A stretch of 64,000 nt of DNA from Jeongeupia wiesaeckerbachi. GTDB taxonomy: Bacteria > Pseudomonadota > Gammaproteobacteria > Burkholderiales > Chitinibacteraceae. Positions 40,200 to 48,523 of this stretch are shown piece after piece. Numbering within the stretch: the stretch's first letter is position 1; each line of letters opens with the position of its first letter. The notes beneath the pieces were generated by a model. It was not told the origin of the DNA, searched no databases, and worked only from the letters and a program-made list of their open reading frames with translations. The stretch covers positions 3,038,001-3,102,000 of the forward strand of contig NZ_CP136946.1 in assembly GCF_050916355.1 (NCBI RefSeq). The letters are read 5' to 3'. A program made the translations under genes and the position numbers.

Positions 40200-41618
40200 T
40201 CAGGTACCACAAAACGTTTGATAGACCCGGGTTTGCTCCGGCAATGCCGGCTGCGCGTACTCCTTGTGCTCGGGCCGCGCGTCAAAAGGATTACGCAGCA
40301 CGGTCAGCAGCTGCTCAAAAGGGCCGAGATCGCTATCGTGCACGGCGGCTTGCAGGGCAGCCTCCACCAAATGGTTGCGGGGGATATAGGCTGGACTGGC
40401 GCGACGCATTGCAAGCAGAACACCCTCCTCGCCCGCGCCCTGATTGCGGCGGGTGTGCCAGCGCTGTAGCCATGCTGCGGCCTCGGCGTGCACGGCCTGC
40501 GTCAGGCTCTCAAAAGCCTCGGCGCGCCCTTGTGCCGCATCAACGAGGCTGCGGCAACCGAGGGTGAAATCGACCTGACCACGCTGCAACAATGCCAGCC
40601 AGTCATCGCGCAGGACGGCATCCCCCTGTTGCTCGCCCACCAAGCCGAGCTTGGCACGCCAGAGCGCCAGATCGTGCAGCGTGTAGCGATCGCCAAACCC
40701 CTTCAGCACATCGAAAGCCAGCGTAGCGGCGCGCTCGGCATCGGCATCGATCAGCGGCAGGAGCGCCTCGGCAAGACGCGCCAGATTCCATTGCGCGATA
40801 CCGGGCTGACGACCGTAGGCGTAGCGGCCGTCACGGTCGATCGAGCTGAACACCGTGGCCGGGTCATAGGCTTCCAGAAAAGCACAGGGACCATAATCGA
40901 TGGTTTCGCCGGAAATCGTCATATTGTCGGTATTCATCACACCATGAATGAAACCCACCGACATCCATTGCGCGATCAGCCGCGCCTGCCGTTCGCACAC
41001 CGCGCCCAGCAAGGCCAGCGCAGGCCGCTCGTGCGTGGCCAGCGCCGGGTCGTGGCGCGCAATGGCGTAATCGGTCAGCCGTTGCAGTCTGTCCAGATCC
41101 TGCCGCGCTGCAAAGTACTGGAAGGTGCCCACGCGCAGGTGGCTAGCCGCCACGCGCGTGAGCACCGCGCCGGGCAAGGGCGTCTCGCGGAACACCTGCT
41201 CTCCGGTACTCACGGCAGCCAAAGCCCGCGTAGTGGGAATGCCCAGTGCGTGCATGGCCTCGCCCATCAGCACTTCGCGCAGCACCGGCCCCAGCGTGGC
41301 CTTGCCATCGCCGCCACGGGAAAAAGGCGTGCGCCCGGAGCCCTTGAAGGCAATGTCACGCCGCTGCCCGTGGCGATCGACGACCTCGCCAAGTAGCAAG
41401 GCCCGGCCATCACCCAGTCGCGGCGAGAAGCCGCCGAACTGGTGGCCTGCGTAGGCCTGCGCCAGCGGGCTGGCGCCCGTCGGAACGCGGTTGCCGGCCA
41501 GTACGGCAACGCCGCCGGGCGCGGCCAGGTCATCGGCGCTCAGGCCCAGCTCCGTCGCCAGCGGCCGGTTGAGGAACTTCAGCGCGGGCTGCGGCACCTC
41601 GGCCGGCTGCCAGTCCAC
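40200..41618 (-). CDS. selO: Protein adenylyltransferase SelO, with a frame break near the N-terminus
   Basis: SelO is a pseudokinase-fold enzyme that attaches AMP to proteins in redox homeostasis. The core is intact: KGSGRTPFSRGGDGKATLGPVLREVLMGEAM (lysine and glycine loop), HGVMNTDNMTI (catalytic loop), DYGPCAF (DFG equivalent) and a C-terminal cysteine (YQTFCGT). The listed start is a GTG at 41618. Upstream in the same frame the conserved N-terminus FDFDNSYARELQGLYV is readable to about 41663, but no start codon exists before a TGA at 41717. An ATG at 41698 (MSHANAEAKLP) is one frame off. A one-base deletion near 41663-41670 fits. The protein may therefore be shortened by about 30 residues or not made. 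Confidence 0.85.
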   Translation of the reverse strand: MDWQPAEVPQPALKFLNRPLATELGLSADDLAAPGGVAVLAGNRVPTGASPLAQAYAGHQFGGFSPRLGDGRALLLGEVVDRHGQRRDIAFKGSGRTPFSRGGDGKATLGPVLREVLMGEAMHALGIPTTRALAAVSTGEQVFRETPLPGAVLTRVAASHLRVGTFQYFAARQDLDRLQRLTDYAIARHDPALATHERPALALLGAVCERQARLIAQWMSVGFIHGVMNTDNMTISGETIDYGPCAFLEAYDPATVFSSIDRDGRYAYGRQPGIAQWNLARLAEALLPLIDADAERAATLAFDVLKGFGDRYTLHDLALWRAKLGLVGEQQGDAVLRDDWLALLQRGQVDFTLGCRSLVDAAQGRAEAFESLTQAVHAEAAAWLQRWHTRRNQGAGEEGVLLAMRRASPAYIPRNHLVEAALQAAVHDSDLGPFEQLLTVLRNPFDARPEHKEYAQPALPEQTRVYQTFCGT

Positions 41619-41698
41619 GTAAAGCCCCTGCAGCTCGCGCGCGTAACTATTGTCAAAATCAAAGGTGGCAGCTTGGCCTCGGCATTGGCGTGGGACAT

Positions 41699-42013
41699 GA
41701 ATGGCTTCCGTGCGTCAGTGAGCGGGAACGGTCAATCGCGCCGACCGGGCATCCCGAAGCCGGCTCAGGGCTACGACATGCTTGACCCCGGATCTCATGA
41801 AAGTTGGCTCCGCACTGGGCTGTGTGGAACAAAAGAAACATGGGGGCATATCGCCTTTTTCAAAGCCCCGAGGCCTTGGCCACCGTGGTCCGGAGAAGGC
41901 TGGCGTGCGACAGAGTTCCGGTGCCGATCGGCTTCGACACCATTGCGGCTAAATTCACACGCCCCGGCAGGAATCCGTTCACTGCCAATCACCCGTCACG
42001 TTATGCTTCGCCC
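41699..42013. other. 315-bp intergenic region between selO and a small exported-protein gene
   Basis: I see no gene, clear promoter, terminator or repeat in this stretch. It separates the divergent selO and the gene starting at 42014. A TATGCT at 42002-42007 is a weak -10 candidate for the latter. Confidence 0.4.
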
Positions 42014-42406
42014 ATGAGAAACCGAAACATCCTCAAAGCCATATTGGCGCTGTGCGCCGCCCCCATGACCACGCTTGCATTCGCGGCGTCAGTGCCTGCG
42101 TCTGACGGGCCGGTGACGCAGGCGTTTGTGACGTGCTTGCGGGCCATCCCCGAGAGCATCGATCCGGCAAGCAGCGAATTCGGCCGTCGAGCCATTCCTT
42201 GCTACCGTGCCGCCAAGCGTGATGCCATCGCTTTCGGGCGCCAGCACGGACTGAGCGAAAAGCGCTTGGCCGAACTCTGGCAAAAAGCCTCTGCCGACAA
42301 CGGCACGATGGATGATGCCTGGACGCTGGGGGACGATACCGTCGAGCCGGCGCAGTTTTTTGTTTCGTACGTCGAACTATCGGTGCTGGAGCAAAAGCCG
42401 GACTGA
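42014..42406 (+). CDS. Small exported protein of unknown function
   Basis: This 130-residue protein has a signal peptide (MRNRNILKAILALCAAPM through TLAFA, cleavage before ASVPASD). The mature part carries two cysteines (TCLRAI and IPCYRAAK) that could form a disulfide, with a charged helical centre (RDAIAFGRQHGLSEKRLAELWQKA). I do not recognise a family. The frame stays open to 41804 but the ATG at 42014 gives the signal peptide. It converges with the next gene, with 24 bases between. Confidence 0.6.
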   Translation: MRNRNILKAILALCAAPMTTLAFAASVPASDGPVTQAFVTCLRAIPESIDPASSEFGRRAIPCYRAAKRDAIAFGRQHGLSEKRLAELWQKASADNGTMDDAWTLGDDTVEPAQFFVSYVELSVLEQKPD

Positions 42407-42430
42407 TCGTCCGTACGGTTTGACGCCCAT

Positions 42431-42796
42431 TCAACGTCGGGGCGTAGGCGCGCTCTGCGGGACAAGTTCGAATGCGGGGCGCTTCGCCTCTTCCTGCCGG
42501 TGGCGCTCTGCCGCCACCAACTGATCAATCAGTTTGCCGACCGTCGTACCCTGCTCCCGCGCTGCCGCCACGAGGTAGCGCCGTGTCGATTCGTCGACCA
42601 CGGCGTTCAGCTGGGCGGGGATCTGCGTATTGGCGACGTCCTTGCTCTGCAGCGCGCGCTGCAGCTGATTGAACCGGCTGCGGCGCTTGCGCTCGGCCGG
42701 GGTCATGGCCTTGGCACCAATCGAGGGGCGGCCTCTCTTTTTGGTGACGGGAAGTCCCGGCAATTCGGCGGTTTGGCGGTCGTCTGGGTGGCGCAT
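42431..42796 (-). CDS. Small putative DNA-binding protein with AT-hook-like motif
   Basis: This 121-residue basic protein has an AT-hook-like KKRGRPSIG (about 19-27) followed by a basic stretch MTPAERKRRSRFNQLQRAL. A helical C-terminal part (TRRYLVAAAREQGTTVGKLIDQLVAAERHR) resembles the second half of a ribbon-helix-helix unit. Proteins of this kind occur on plasmids and in accessory regions as repressors or partition factors, but I cannot assign a family. It reads toward the accessory block and ends 24 bases from the convergent exported-protein gene. Confidence 0.6.
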   Translation of the reverse strand: MRHPDDRQTAELPGLPVTKKRGRPSIGAKAMTPAERKRRSRFNQLQRALQSKDVANTQIPAQLNAVVDESTRRYLVAAAREQGTTVGKLIDQLVAAERHRQEEAKRPAFELVPQSAPTPRR

Positions 42797-42858
42797 GGCT
42801 GAATGAGTCGCTAGTCACAAAATACCCGTCACCATTGTATGCGGGTAATGAGGGGAAA

Positions 42859-42885
42859 GAAAACGGCCTCGATGAGGCCGTTTTC
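42859..42885 (-). terminator. Rho-independent terminator after cysS
   Basis: A perfect 12-bp stem (GAAAACGGCCTC, 42859-42870, with 42874-42885) and 3-base loop is followed on the minus strand by a T/C-rich tail. It lies 11 bases after the cysS stop codon. Confidence 0.85.
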
Positions 42886-42896
42886 CGGAGGGCACG

Positions 42897-44279
42897 TTAC
42901 TGGCGGCGCCAGCTGGTTCCCTGCGGCCCATCCTCGATCACGATACCGGCGGCGGCCAGCTCGTCGCGCAGGCGATCGGATTCGGCCCAGTTCTTCGCGA
43001 CTCTCGCAGCCTTGCGTGCCGCAATCGCAGCCTCGACCTTGTCGGCGGTCCACTCGCCGGCATCGCCCCCCTGCCCCTGCAGGAAGGCTTGTGGATCACG
43101 CTCAAGCAGGCCCAGCACGGCGGCCAATGCTTTCAACTCGCCCGACAATTGCGCCGATTGCTGCCGGTTGGCCTCGTGCGCCAGCTCGAACAAGACCGCC
43201 ATTGCCTCGACGGTATTGAAATCGTCATCCATCGCGGCTTTGAAGCGCGCCGCGTACGGGCTCTGCCAGTCGATGGCGACCTCGGCCGGCGGCACGCCCT
43301 TGAGCGCGGTGTACAACCGGGTCAGCGCATTCTTGGCGTCGTTCAGGTGTACGTCCGAGTAGTTGAGCGGGCTGCGGTAGTGAGCGCGCAGGATGAAGAA
43401 GCGCACCACTTCGGCGTCGAACTTCTGCAGCACTTCGCGAATCGTGAAGAAGTTGCCCAGACTTTTGGACATTTTCTCGTTGTCGACGCGGATGAACCCG
43501 TTGTGCATCCAGTAGTTCACGTAAGCGTGACCGCTGGCGCCTTCGGACTGGGCGATTTCGTTCTCGTGGTGCGGGAACTGCAGATCCGCGCCGCCACCGT
43601 GGATATCGAAATGACTGCCGAGATGGTGGCAGCTCATTGCCGAGCATTCGATATGCCAGCCCGGACGGCCTTCGCCCCACGGCGACGCCCATTTGGCGTC
43701 GGCCGGCTCGTCGATCTTCGCGGCTTTCCACAACACGAAATCGAGCGGATCCTGCTTGTTGACGTCGACATCGACGCGCTCGCCGGCGCGCAGGTCTTCC
43801 AGGCTTTTGCCCGAGAGCTTGCCGTAGCCGTCGAACTTGCGCACTGCGTAGTACACGTCGCCATTCGGCGCCGGGTAAGCGAGGCCGTTCTCGATCAACT
43901 TGCCGATCAACGCGTGCATCTGGCCAACGAACTCGGTCGCGCGCGGTTCGTGATCGGGCTTTTGCACGCCCAATGCGGCGGCGTCTTCGTCCATTGCTGC
44001 GATGAAGCGCGCGGTCAGCGCATTGATCGATTCGCCATTTTCCAGCGCGCGCTTGATGATCTTGTCGTCGATGTCGGTAATGTTGCGTACGTAGTTGACG
44101 TCATACCCCGACGCACGCAGCCAGCGCGCCACCATGTCGAACACCACCATCACCCGCGCATGACCGAGGTGACAGTAGTCGTACACCGTCATGCCGCAGA
44201 CATACATGTCGACCTTGCCGGCATGGATGGGGGTGAAGACTTGCTTCTCGCGTGCGAGGGTGTTGTAGAGGCTGAGCAT
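42897..44279 (-). CDS. cysS: Cysteinyl-tRNA synthetase
   Basis: CysS charges tRNA-Cys. The 460-residue class I enzyme has the HIGH motif as HLGH (DYCHLGHARVMVVFD) and KMSKS (DNEKMSKSLGNFF). Its zinc site ligands are in CGMTVYD, CSAMS and HHENEIAQSE, and the C-terminal anticodon-binding domain is complete. Length and start (MLSLYNTLAREKQ) are typical. It is a single-gene unit between a terminator and the chitinase gene. Confidence 0.97.
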   Translation of the reverse strand: MLSLYNTLAREKQVFTPIHAGKVDMYVCGMTVYDYCHLGHARVMVVFDMVARWLRASGYDVNYVRNITDIDDKIIKRALENGESINALTARFIAAMDEDAAALGVQKPDHEPRATEFVGQMHALIGKLIENGLAYPAPNGDVYYAVRKFDGYGKLSGKSLEDLRAGERVDVDVNKQDPLDFVLWKAAKIDEPADAKWASPWGEGRPGWHIECSAMSCHHLGSHFDIHGGGADLQFPHHENEIAQSEGASGHAYVNYWMHNGFIRVDNEKMSKSLGNFFTIREVLQKFDAEVVRFFILRAHYRSPLNYSDVHLNDAKNALTRLYTALKGVPPAEVAIDWQSPYAARFKAAMDDDFNTVEAMAVLFELAHEANRQQSAQLSGELKALAAVLGLLERDPQAFLQGQGGDAGEWTADKVEAAIAARKAARVAKNWAESDRLRDELAAAGIVIEDGPQGTSWRRQ

Positions 44280-44363
44280 GGTAAGTGCGTGAGGTGGAAC
44301 GAACCGCCGATTCTAACAGAGTGCGCCCGCCTGTTCGAAGACGCTCGGCATCGTGCACACGTG

Positions 44364-44384
44364 AAAAAGGCGCCCGAAGGCGCC
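44364..44384 (-). terminator. Rho-independent terminator after the chitinase gene
   Basis: GGCGCC (44369-44374) and GGCGCC (44379-44384) pair around a CGAA tetraloop. On the minus strand five T's (44368-44364) follow directly. It lies 20 bases after the chitinase stop codon. Confidence 0.8.
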
Positions 44385-44404
44385 CTTGATGTCGGCGAGA
44401 AGGT

Positions 44405-46171
44405 TTACTTCTTCAGCGCATCTGCCAGCGTCTTGCTGAGTTCACCGTCGGCGGTATCGTTCGACAGCTCCCAGAACATCACGCCGCCGAGTTTGTTTTT
44501 CTTCACGAACTCGACTTTTTCCTGCAATACCTGCGGATCGTCGTAGTTCCAGACTTCGTTGCCGTTCAACTTCCAGACGGCGCGGGTCTTGTCGTCGCGG
44601 AACACCTGGCCCGGCGCGGTCTTGATCTGCGCATACGGCTTGCTACCCTGCTCGACCGGCCCCTTGGCCGGACCACTGGCCGGCTGATACATGCCGTTGT
44701 TGTCGGTACTCTTGACCATCCAGCCGTAGCCGTAGAACGGCACGCCCACCACCAGTTTCTGTGACGGCACCTTGTCGAGATAATCCTTCACGGTGTAGTC
44801 AATCGCGAACTGGTCCTTCTTGCCGCCGTACAGATTGGCGTGCGGCTGACTCTGGTTGCCCCAGCCGTTGCTGAAGTCGTAGGTCATGATGTTGATGAAG
44901 TCGAGCGACGGATGGATTTTGTCCAGCTCCATCATTGCCGATTTGTCACTGGCTGCCGGCGTCGCGATCGTCAGCAACAGCCCCGGCTTGACTGCATCGA
45001 GTTGCTTGCGGAATTCGGCAAGCAAGGCGGTGTAGTTCTTGGTGTCTTCCTTGCGGACGATATTGCCCTTCTCGCCTTCGGCCGCCGGGTATTCCCAGTC
45101 GACGTCGATACCATCGAAGACACCGGCAGCAAGGCCGTTGACCAGCTTGCCCTGCTTGTCCGGCACATTGCCCTTGATGTAGGCGTCGACGCAGGATTTG
45201 ACGAAGGCCTCGCGGTTTTGCGGCAGCGCGGCGTCGGAGAAGTACTTCGACCAGCTCCAGCCGCCCAGGCTGATGACGACCTTGAGGTTCGGGTTGGCTT
45301 TCTTCAGCTGTTTGAGCTGATTCCAATGACCGAACAGCCCCTTGTCACCCTGATCGACCTTGCCGTCGAGCGTATGCTCTTTTGGCACCGAATCCCAGTA
45401 GTCATCGGCTGCGGCACCAACGCCCTTGGCCTCGACCCCGACGACGCAACGGTTGTCCTTGACGTTGCCGAAGGCGTAATTGATGACGGTCAGGCGTTTT
45501 GCCGCGCCGGACGTATCGACATCCTTCACCCAATAGTTGCTGTTGTGCTTCGCCCACGCGGGAAAGTAACCGACCAGTTGCGGCGACTTCGGTGCCGGCA
45601 CGCCGGTGACGGCAACAGCCGCGACTGCCTTGGTGCCGGCCGACGCTGCGGCGTCGCCCTTCTGCACCAGTTTGATGTTGTCGAAGTAAATGTCCTTGCC
45701 GGCACCCGCCGAGCTGGTCCATTGCTCAAGCGCCAGATGGAAGTCGAAGCGGCCCTTGAAGTCGAGGTCGTAGTGCTCCCACTTGCCGGTGTCCTTGATC
45801 CGGTCCGGGAAGCCCGAATTGGCCGTACCGGCCAGCCACTGGTCGCGCCCCGGGAATTCGGCGGTCACGCCGATCACGCCGCCGCAGTTGCCGCCGCAGG
45901 TGCCGAGGTAGTCGAACGACAACACGTACTTGCCTTCGGGAAACTGCTGCTTGGTGAAAATATCGCCGCCGTAAACCGGCTTGTCGAAGCGCGCGACTTT
46001 GTTGCCGGGCTTGAGCGGATCATCGATCAGCGTCACGTTCATCGGCACCGAGCCGTCGCCGCGCTGGCCGACCCATTTGGCCAGATCACCCTCGAAGTTA
46101 TCCTCGAACACCACGCTGTCTGCGTGTGCAAACGCCGCTGCGAGCAAGAGCGGCAAGACCAGACGTTTCAT
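44405..46171 (-). CDS. Secreted GH18 chitinase with N-terminal carbohydrate-binding module
   Basis: This 588-residue exported enzyme is predicted to hydrolyse chitin. The signal peptide is MKRLVLPLLLAAAFAHA. Residues about 20-170 look like a jelly-roll carbohydrate-binding module of the CBM4/9 type (VVFEDNFEGDLAKWVG ... DIYFDNIKLVQKG). An Ala-rich linker follows. The GH18 barrel (about 195-580) has SLGGWSWSKYF and the catalytic DGIDVDWEYP, with Glu360 as proton donor and Asp356/Asp358 completing DxxDxDxE. MTYDFSNGWG and the terminal GGVMFWELSND are also typical. No chitin-binding domain of other types is present. GGGGGG precedes the ATG by 7 bases. It is a monocistronic unit with its own terminator. 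Confidence 0.95.
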   Translation of the reverse strand: MKRLVLPLLLAAAFAHADSVVFEDNFEGDLAKWVGQRGDGSVPMNVTLIDDPLKPGNKVARFDKPVYGGDIFTKQQFPEGKYVLSFDYLGTCGGNCGGVIGVTAEFPGRDQWLAGTANSGFPDRIKDTGKWEHYDLDFKGRFDFHLALEQWTSSAGAGKDIYFDNIKLVQKGDAAASAGTKAVAAVAVTGVPAPKSPQLVGYFPAWAKHNSNYWVKDVDTSGAAKRLTVINYAFGNVKDNRCVVGVEAKGVGAAADDYWDSVPKEHTLDGKVDQGDKGLFGHWNQLKQLKKANPNLKVVISLGGWSWSKYFSDAALPQNREAFVKSCVDAYIKGNVPDKQGKLVNGLAAGVFDGIDVDWEYPAAEGEKGNIVRKEDTKNYTALLAEFRKQLDAVKPGLLLTIATPAASDKSAMMELDKIHPSLDFINIMTYDFSNGWGNQSQPHANLYGGKKDQFAIDYTVKDYLDKVPSQKLVVGVPFYGYGWMVKSTDNNGMYQPASGPAKGPVEQGSKPYAQIKTAPGQVFRDDKTRAVWKLNGNEVWNYDDPQVLQEKVEFVKKNKLGGVMFWELSNDTADGELSKTLADALKK

Positions 46172-46291
46172 TCAACAACCCCCCATTTATTAGAATACTG
46201 CGCGACGGTGAAGCCGCCGCGGATGGCGAGGTCAGTGTAGCGTCGGCCTTGCCGACTACCGACGATGCTGCATTGCGCTGACGCGCAAATG

Positions 46292-46828
46292 TCACACGTC
46301 GTGCGGCGTTCCGGCTGCGGCGCCGCGCCGCGCCTTGTCGGCCGCGCGGCGTTCGCGGAAAAACGCCCGCAACTGCTCGGCGGCTTCATCGGCAAGCAGC
46401 CCGCCAACCACGTCGGTCTGGTGGTTGAGGCGTCGATCGGGGAAGGGATTGATCACGCTGCCAGCTGCACCGGTCTTCGGGTCGGTGGTGGCATAGATGA
46501 TGCGTGCCAGCCGTGCGTGCAGCATTGCGCCGGCGCACATCAGGCAGGGTTCCAGCGTCACGTACAGCGTTGCACCGGGCAGCCGGTAGTTGCCCAGCCG
46601 CTGCGCAGCATCACGCAGCGCCAGCATTTCGGCGTGGGCGCTCGGGTCGTGCAAGGTGATCGGCTGGTTGCAACCGCGGCCGACGATTTCACCATCGAGC
46701 ACCACGACAGCGCCGACCGGCACCTCGCCCAATGCGTATGCACGCCCCGCTTCGATCAGCGCTTCGCGCATGAAGCCGGCATCGGCGTCGGTCCAGGCCG
46801 GCGCCGACGAAAGAACAGCGTCGCTCAT
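46292..46828 (-). CDS. tadA: tRNA adenosine(34) deaminase TadA
   Basis: TadA deaminates A34 to inosine in tRNA-Arg(ACG), and possibly some toxin mRNAs. The 178-residue protein has the zinc-dependent deaminase motifs HAEML and PCLMCAGAM. The family pattern GEVPVGAVVVLDGEIVGRGCNQP is complete. The ATG at 46828 overlaps the recN stop codon by 4 bases (ATGA), so it is translationally coupled. The C-terminal tail is Ala/Arg-rich and longer than in E. coli. Confidence 0.95.
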   Translation of the reverse strand: MSDAVLSSAPAWTDADAGFMREALIEAGRAYALGEVPVGAVVVLDGEIVGRGCNQPITLHDPSAHAEMLALRDAAQRLGNYRLPGATLYVTLEPCLMCAGAMLHARLARIIYATTDPKTGAAGSVINPFPDRRLNHQTDVVGGLLADEAAEQLRAFFRERRAADKARRGAAAGTPHDV

Positions 46829-48492
46829 GCGGATTGAACCAGGCCGAGCAGCTCGGCCGCGTGGCGCCGCGTGGTTTCGGTGATTTCGACGCCGCCAAGC
46901 ATCCGGGCGATTTCCTCGATGCGCTCGTCGCTGGATAGCGGCCGCACCGCACTGACGATGCCGGCCGGGGTATTGGCCTTGCTGACCTGCAGGTGCTGAT
47001 GGCCACAAGCAGCCACCTGCGGCAGATGGGTAATGCACAGCACCTGCCGATTCGCGCCCAGATCGGCCAGCAACCGGCCGACGATTTCGGCCACGCGGCC
47101 ACCGATACCGACGTCGACCTCGTCGAAAACAAAGGTCGAAATGCCACCCTGCGTCGCCGCAATCACCTGCAAGGCCAGACTGATCCGCGACAACTCACCG
47201 CCCGACACGATCTTGGCCATCGCCCGTGCCGGCGTGTCACCGTGGCCGACCAGGAATTCGATGCCTTCGGCGCCGTGGGCCGAGAGTTTGTCGAGCGGCG
47301 TCAAAGCGATCTCGAAACGGCTGTCGGCCAGCGCCAGCGGACGCATCTCGCGCGTCACCGCCTCGGCCAGTTTCGGTGCCGCGGCCCGACGCTGGCTGCT
47401 CAGCGATTTGGCCAGCGCCTGCGCGGCCTTTTCTGCTGCAGCGACATCGGCTTCAAATCGCGCCAAGCCATCGCGACCGCCGAGCGTATCCAGCCGTGCT
47501 TGCCATTCCGCCAGCAAGCCGCCCAGTTGTTCGGGCTCGCTGCGATACTTGCGCGCGGTGCGCCAGATCGCATCCATCCGTGCTTCGACATCGGCAAGGC
47601 GCTGCGGATCGAGCTCAAGCCCATCGGCATAGCGGCGCAAGGTGTTCACCGCTTCGGTCAGTTGTGCGTCGGTCGATGCCAGCAGTTCCCTCGCCTCGGC
47701 CAGACCATCGTCGTAGCCCGCCAGTTCGTCGACACGGTGCTGCGCACCGCCGAGCCAGCCTTGGCAATTGTCATCGCCGTCGGCCAGCGCCAGCAAGGCG
47801 GCTTGCACGCCGTCGATCAGGCTGGCCGCGTGGTGCAGCCGCTTGTGCTCGGCCTGCAGCCCCGACCACTCGTCATCAATCATCGCCAGCGCGGCGACCT
47901 CGTCGATCTGCCATTGCAAGCGCTCACGCTCGGCTTCGAACGTCGCGGCATTGCGATGCGCCGCATCCAGTTCGTCGGCCAGCTTGCGCCAGCCGCGCCA
48001 TGCATCGGCCAGCTCGGCCGCCACCGCCTCGGCGCCGGCATAGCTATCGAGCACCTGGCGTTGCACTTCGGCACGCAACAGCCGCTGATGCGCGTGCTGG
48101 CCGTGGATGTCGACCAGCAGCTCGCCGACGGCTTTGAGCTGTGCCAGCGTGGCGGGGCTGCCGTTGATGAAAGCGCGGTTTTTGCCGTGGACGTCGATGG
48201 TCCGGCGCAGCACCAGCCGCTCCGGGTCGGCGTCCACCAGGTCCGATTCGATCAGCCACGCACTGGCTGCCGGCACATCGCTCAGTTCGAACTCGGCGGC
48301 CAGCTCCGCCCGTTCGCAGCCGTGACGAATGATGCCGCTTTCGGCCCTGTCCCCGAGCAGCAGGCCGAGCGCGTCGAGCACGATCGATTTGCCTGCGCCG
48401 GTTTCGCCGGTCAGTACCGTGAGGCCGGCCGTGAAATCGAGCGCGAGTTCGTCGACGATGACGAAGTTCTTGAGCCTGAGCGAGAGCAGCAT
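46825..48492 (-). CDS. recN: DNA repair protein RecN
   Basis: RecN is an SMC-like ATPase that acts in double-strand-break repair. The 555-residue protein has an N-terminal Walker A (LTGETGAGKSIVLDALGLLLGD), central coiled coils and a C-terminal ABC signature/Walker B region (KIVSGGELSRISLALQ; FVFDEVDVGIGG). The frame is open to 48687, but the ATG at 48492 gives the conserved MLLSLRLKNFVIVDEL start. It follows nadK by 31 bases and overlaps tadA, so nadK-recN-tadA forms an operon. Confidence 0.96.
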   Translation of the reverse strand: MLLSLRLKNFVIVDELALDFTAGLTVLTGETGAGKSIVLDALGLLLGDRAESGIIRHGCERAELAAEFELSDVPAASAWLIESDLVDADPERLVLRRTIDVHGKNRAFINGSPATLAQLKAVGELLVDIHGQHAHQRLLRAEVQRQVLDSYAGAEAVAAELADAWRGWRKLADELDAAHRNAATFEAERERLQWQIDEVAALAMIDDEWSGLQAEHKRLHHAASLIDGVQAALLALADGDDNCQGWLGGAQHRVDELAGYDDGLAEARELLASTDAQLTEAVNTLRRYADGLELDPQRLADVEARMDAIWRTARKYRSEPEQLGGLLAEWQARLDTLGGRDGLARFEADVAAAEKAAQALAKSLSSQRRAAAPKLAEAVTREMRPLALADSRFEIALTPLDKLSAHGAEGIEFLVGHGDTPARAMAKIVSGGELSRISLALQVIAATQGGISTFVFDEVDVGIGGRVAEIVGRLLADLGANRQVLCITHLPQVAACGHQHLQVSKANTPAGIVSAVRPLSSDERIEEIARMLGGVEITETTRRHAAELLGLVQSA

Positions 48493-48523
48493 GCGTTGTG
48501 GATATCCCGAGTCGTTTTGACGG

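Noticed and set aside
41442..42017. 191-codon plus-strand open frame across the selO start
   Set aside because: Most of it is antisense to selO, and the rest covers the intergenic gap with no domain and no ribosome site.
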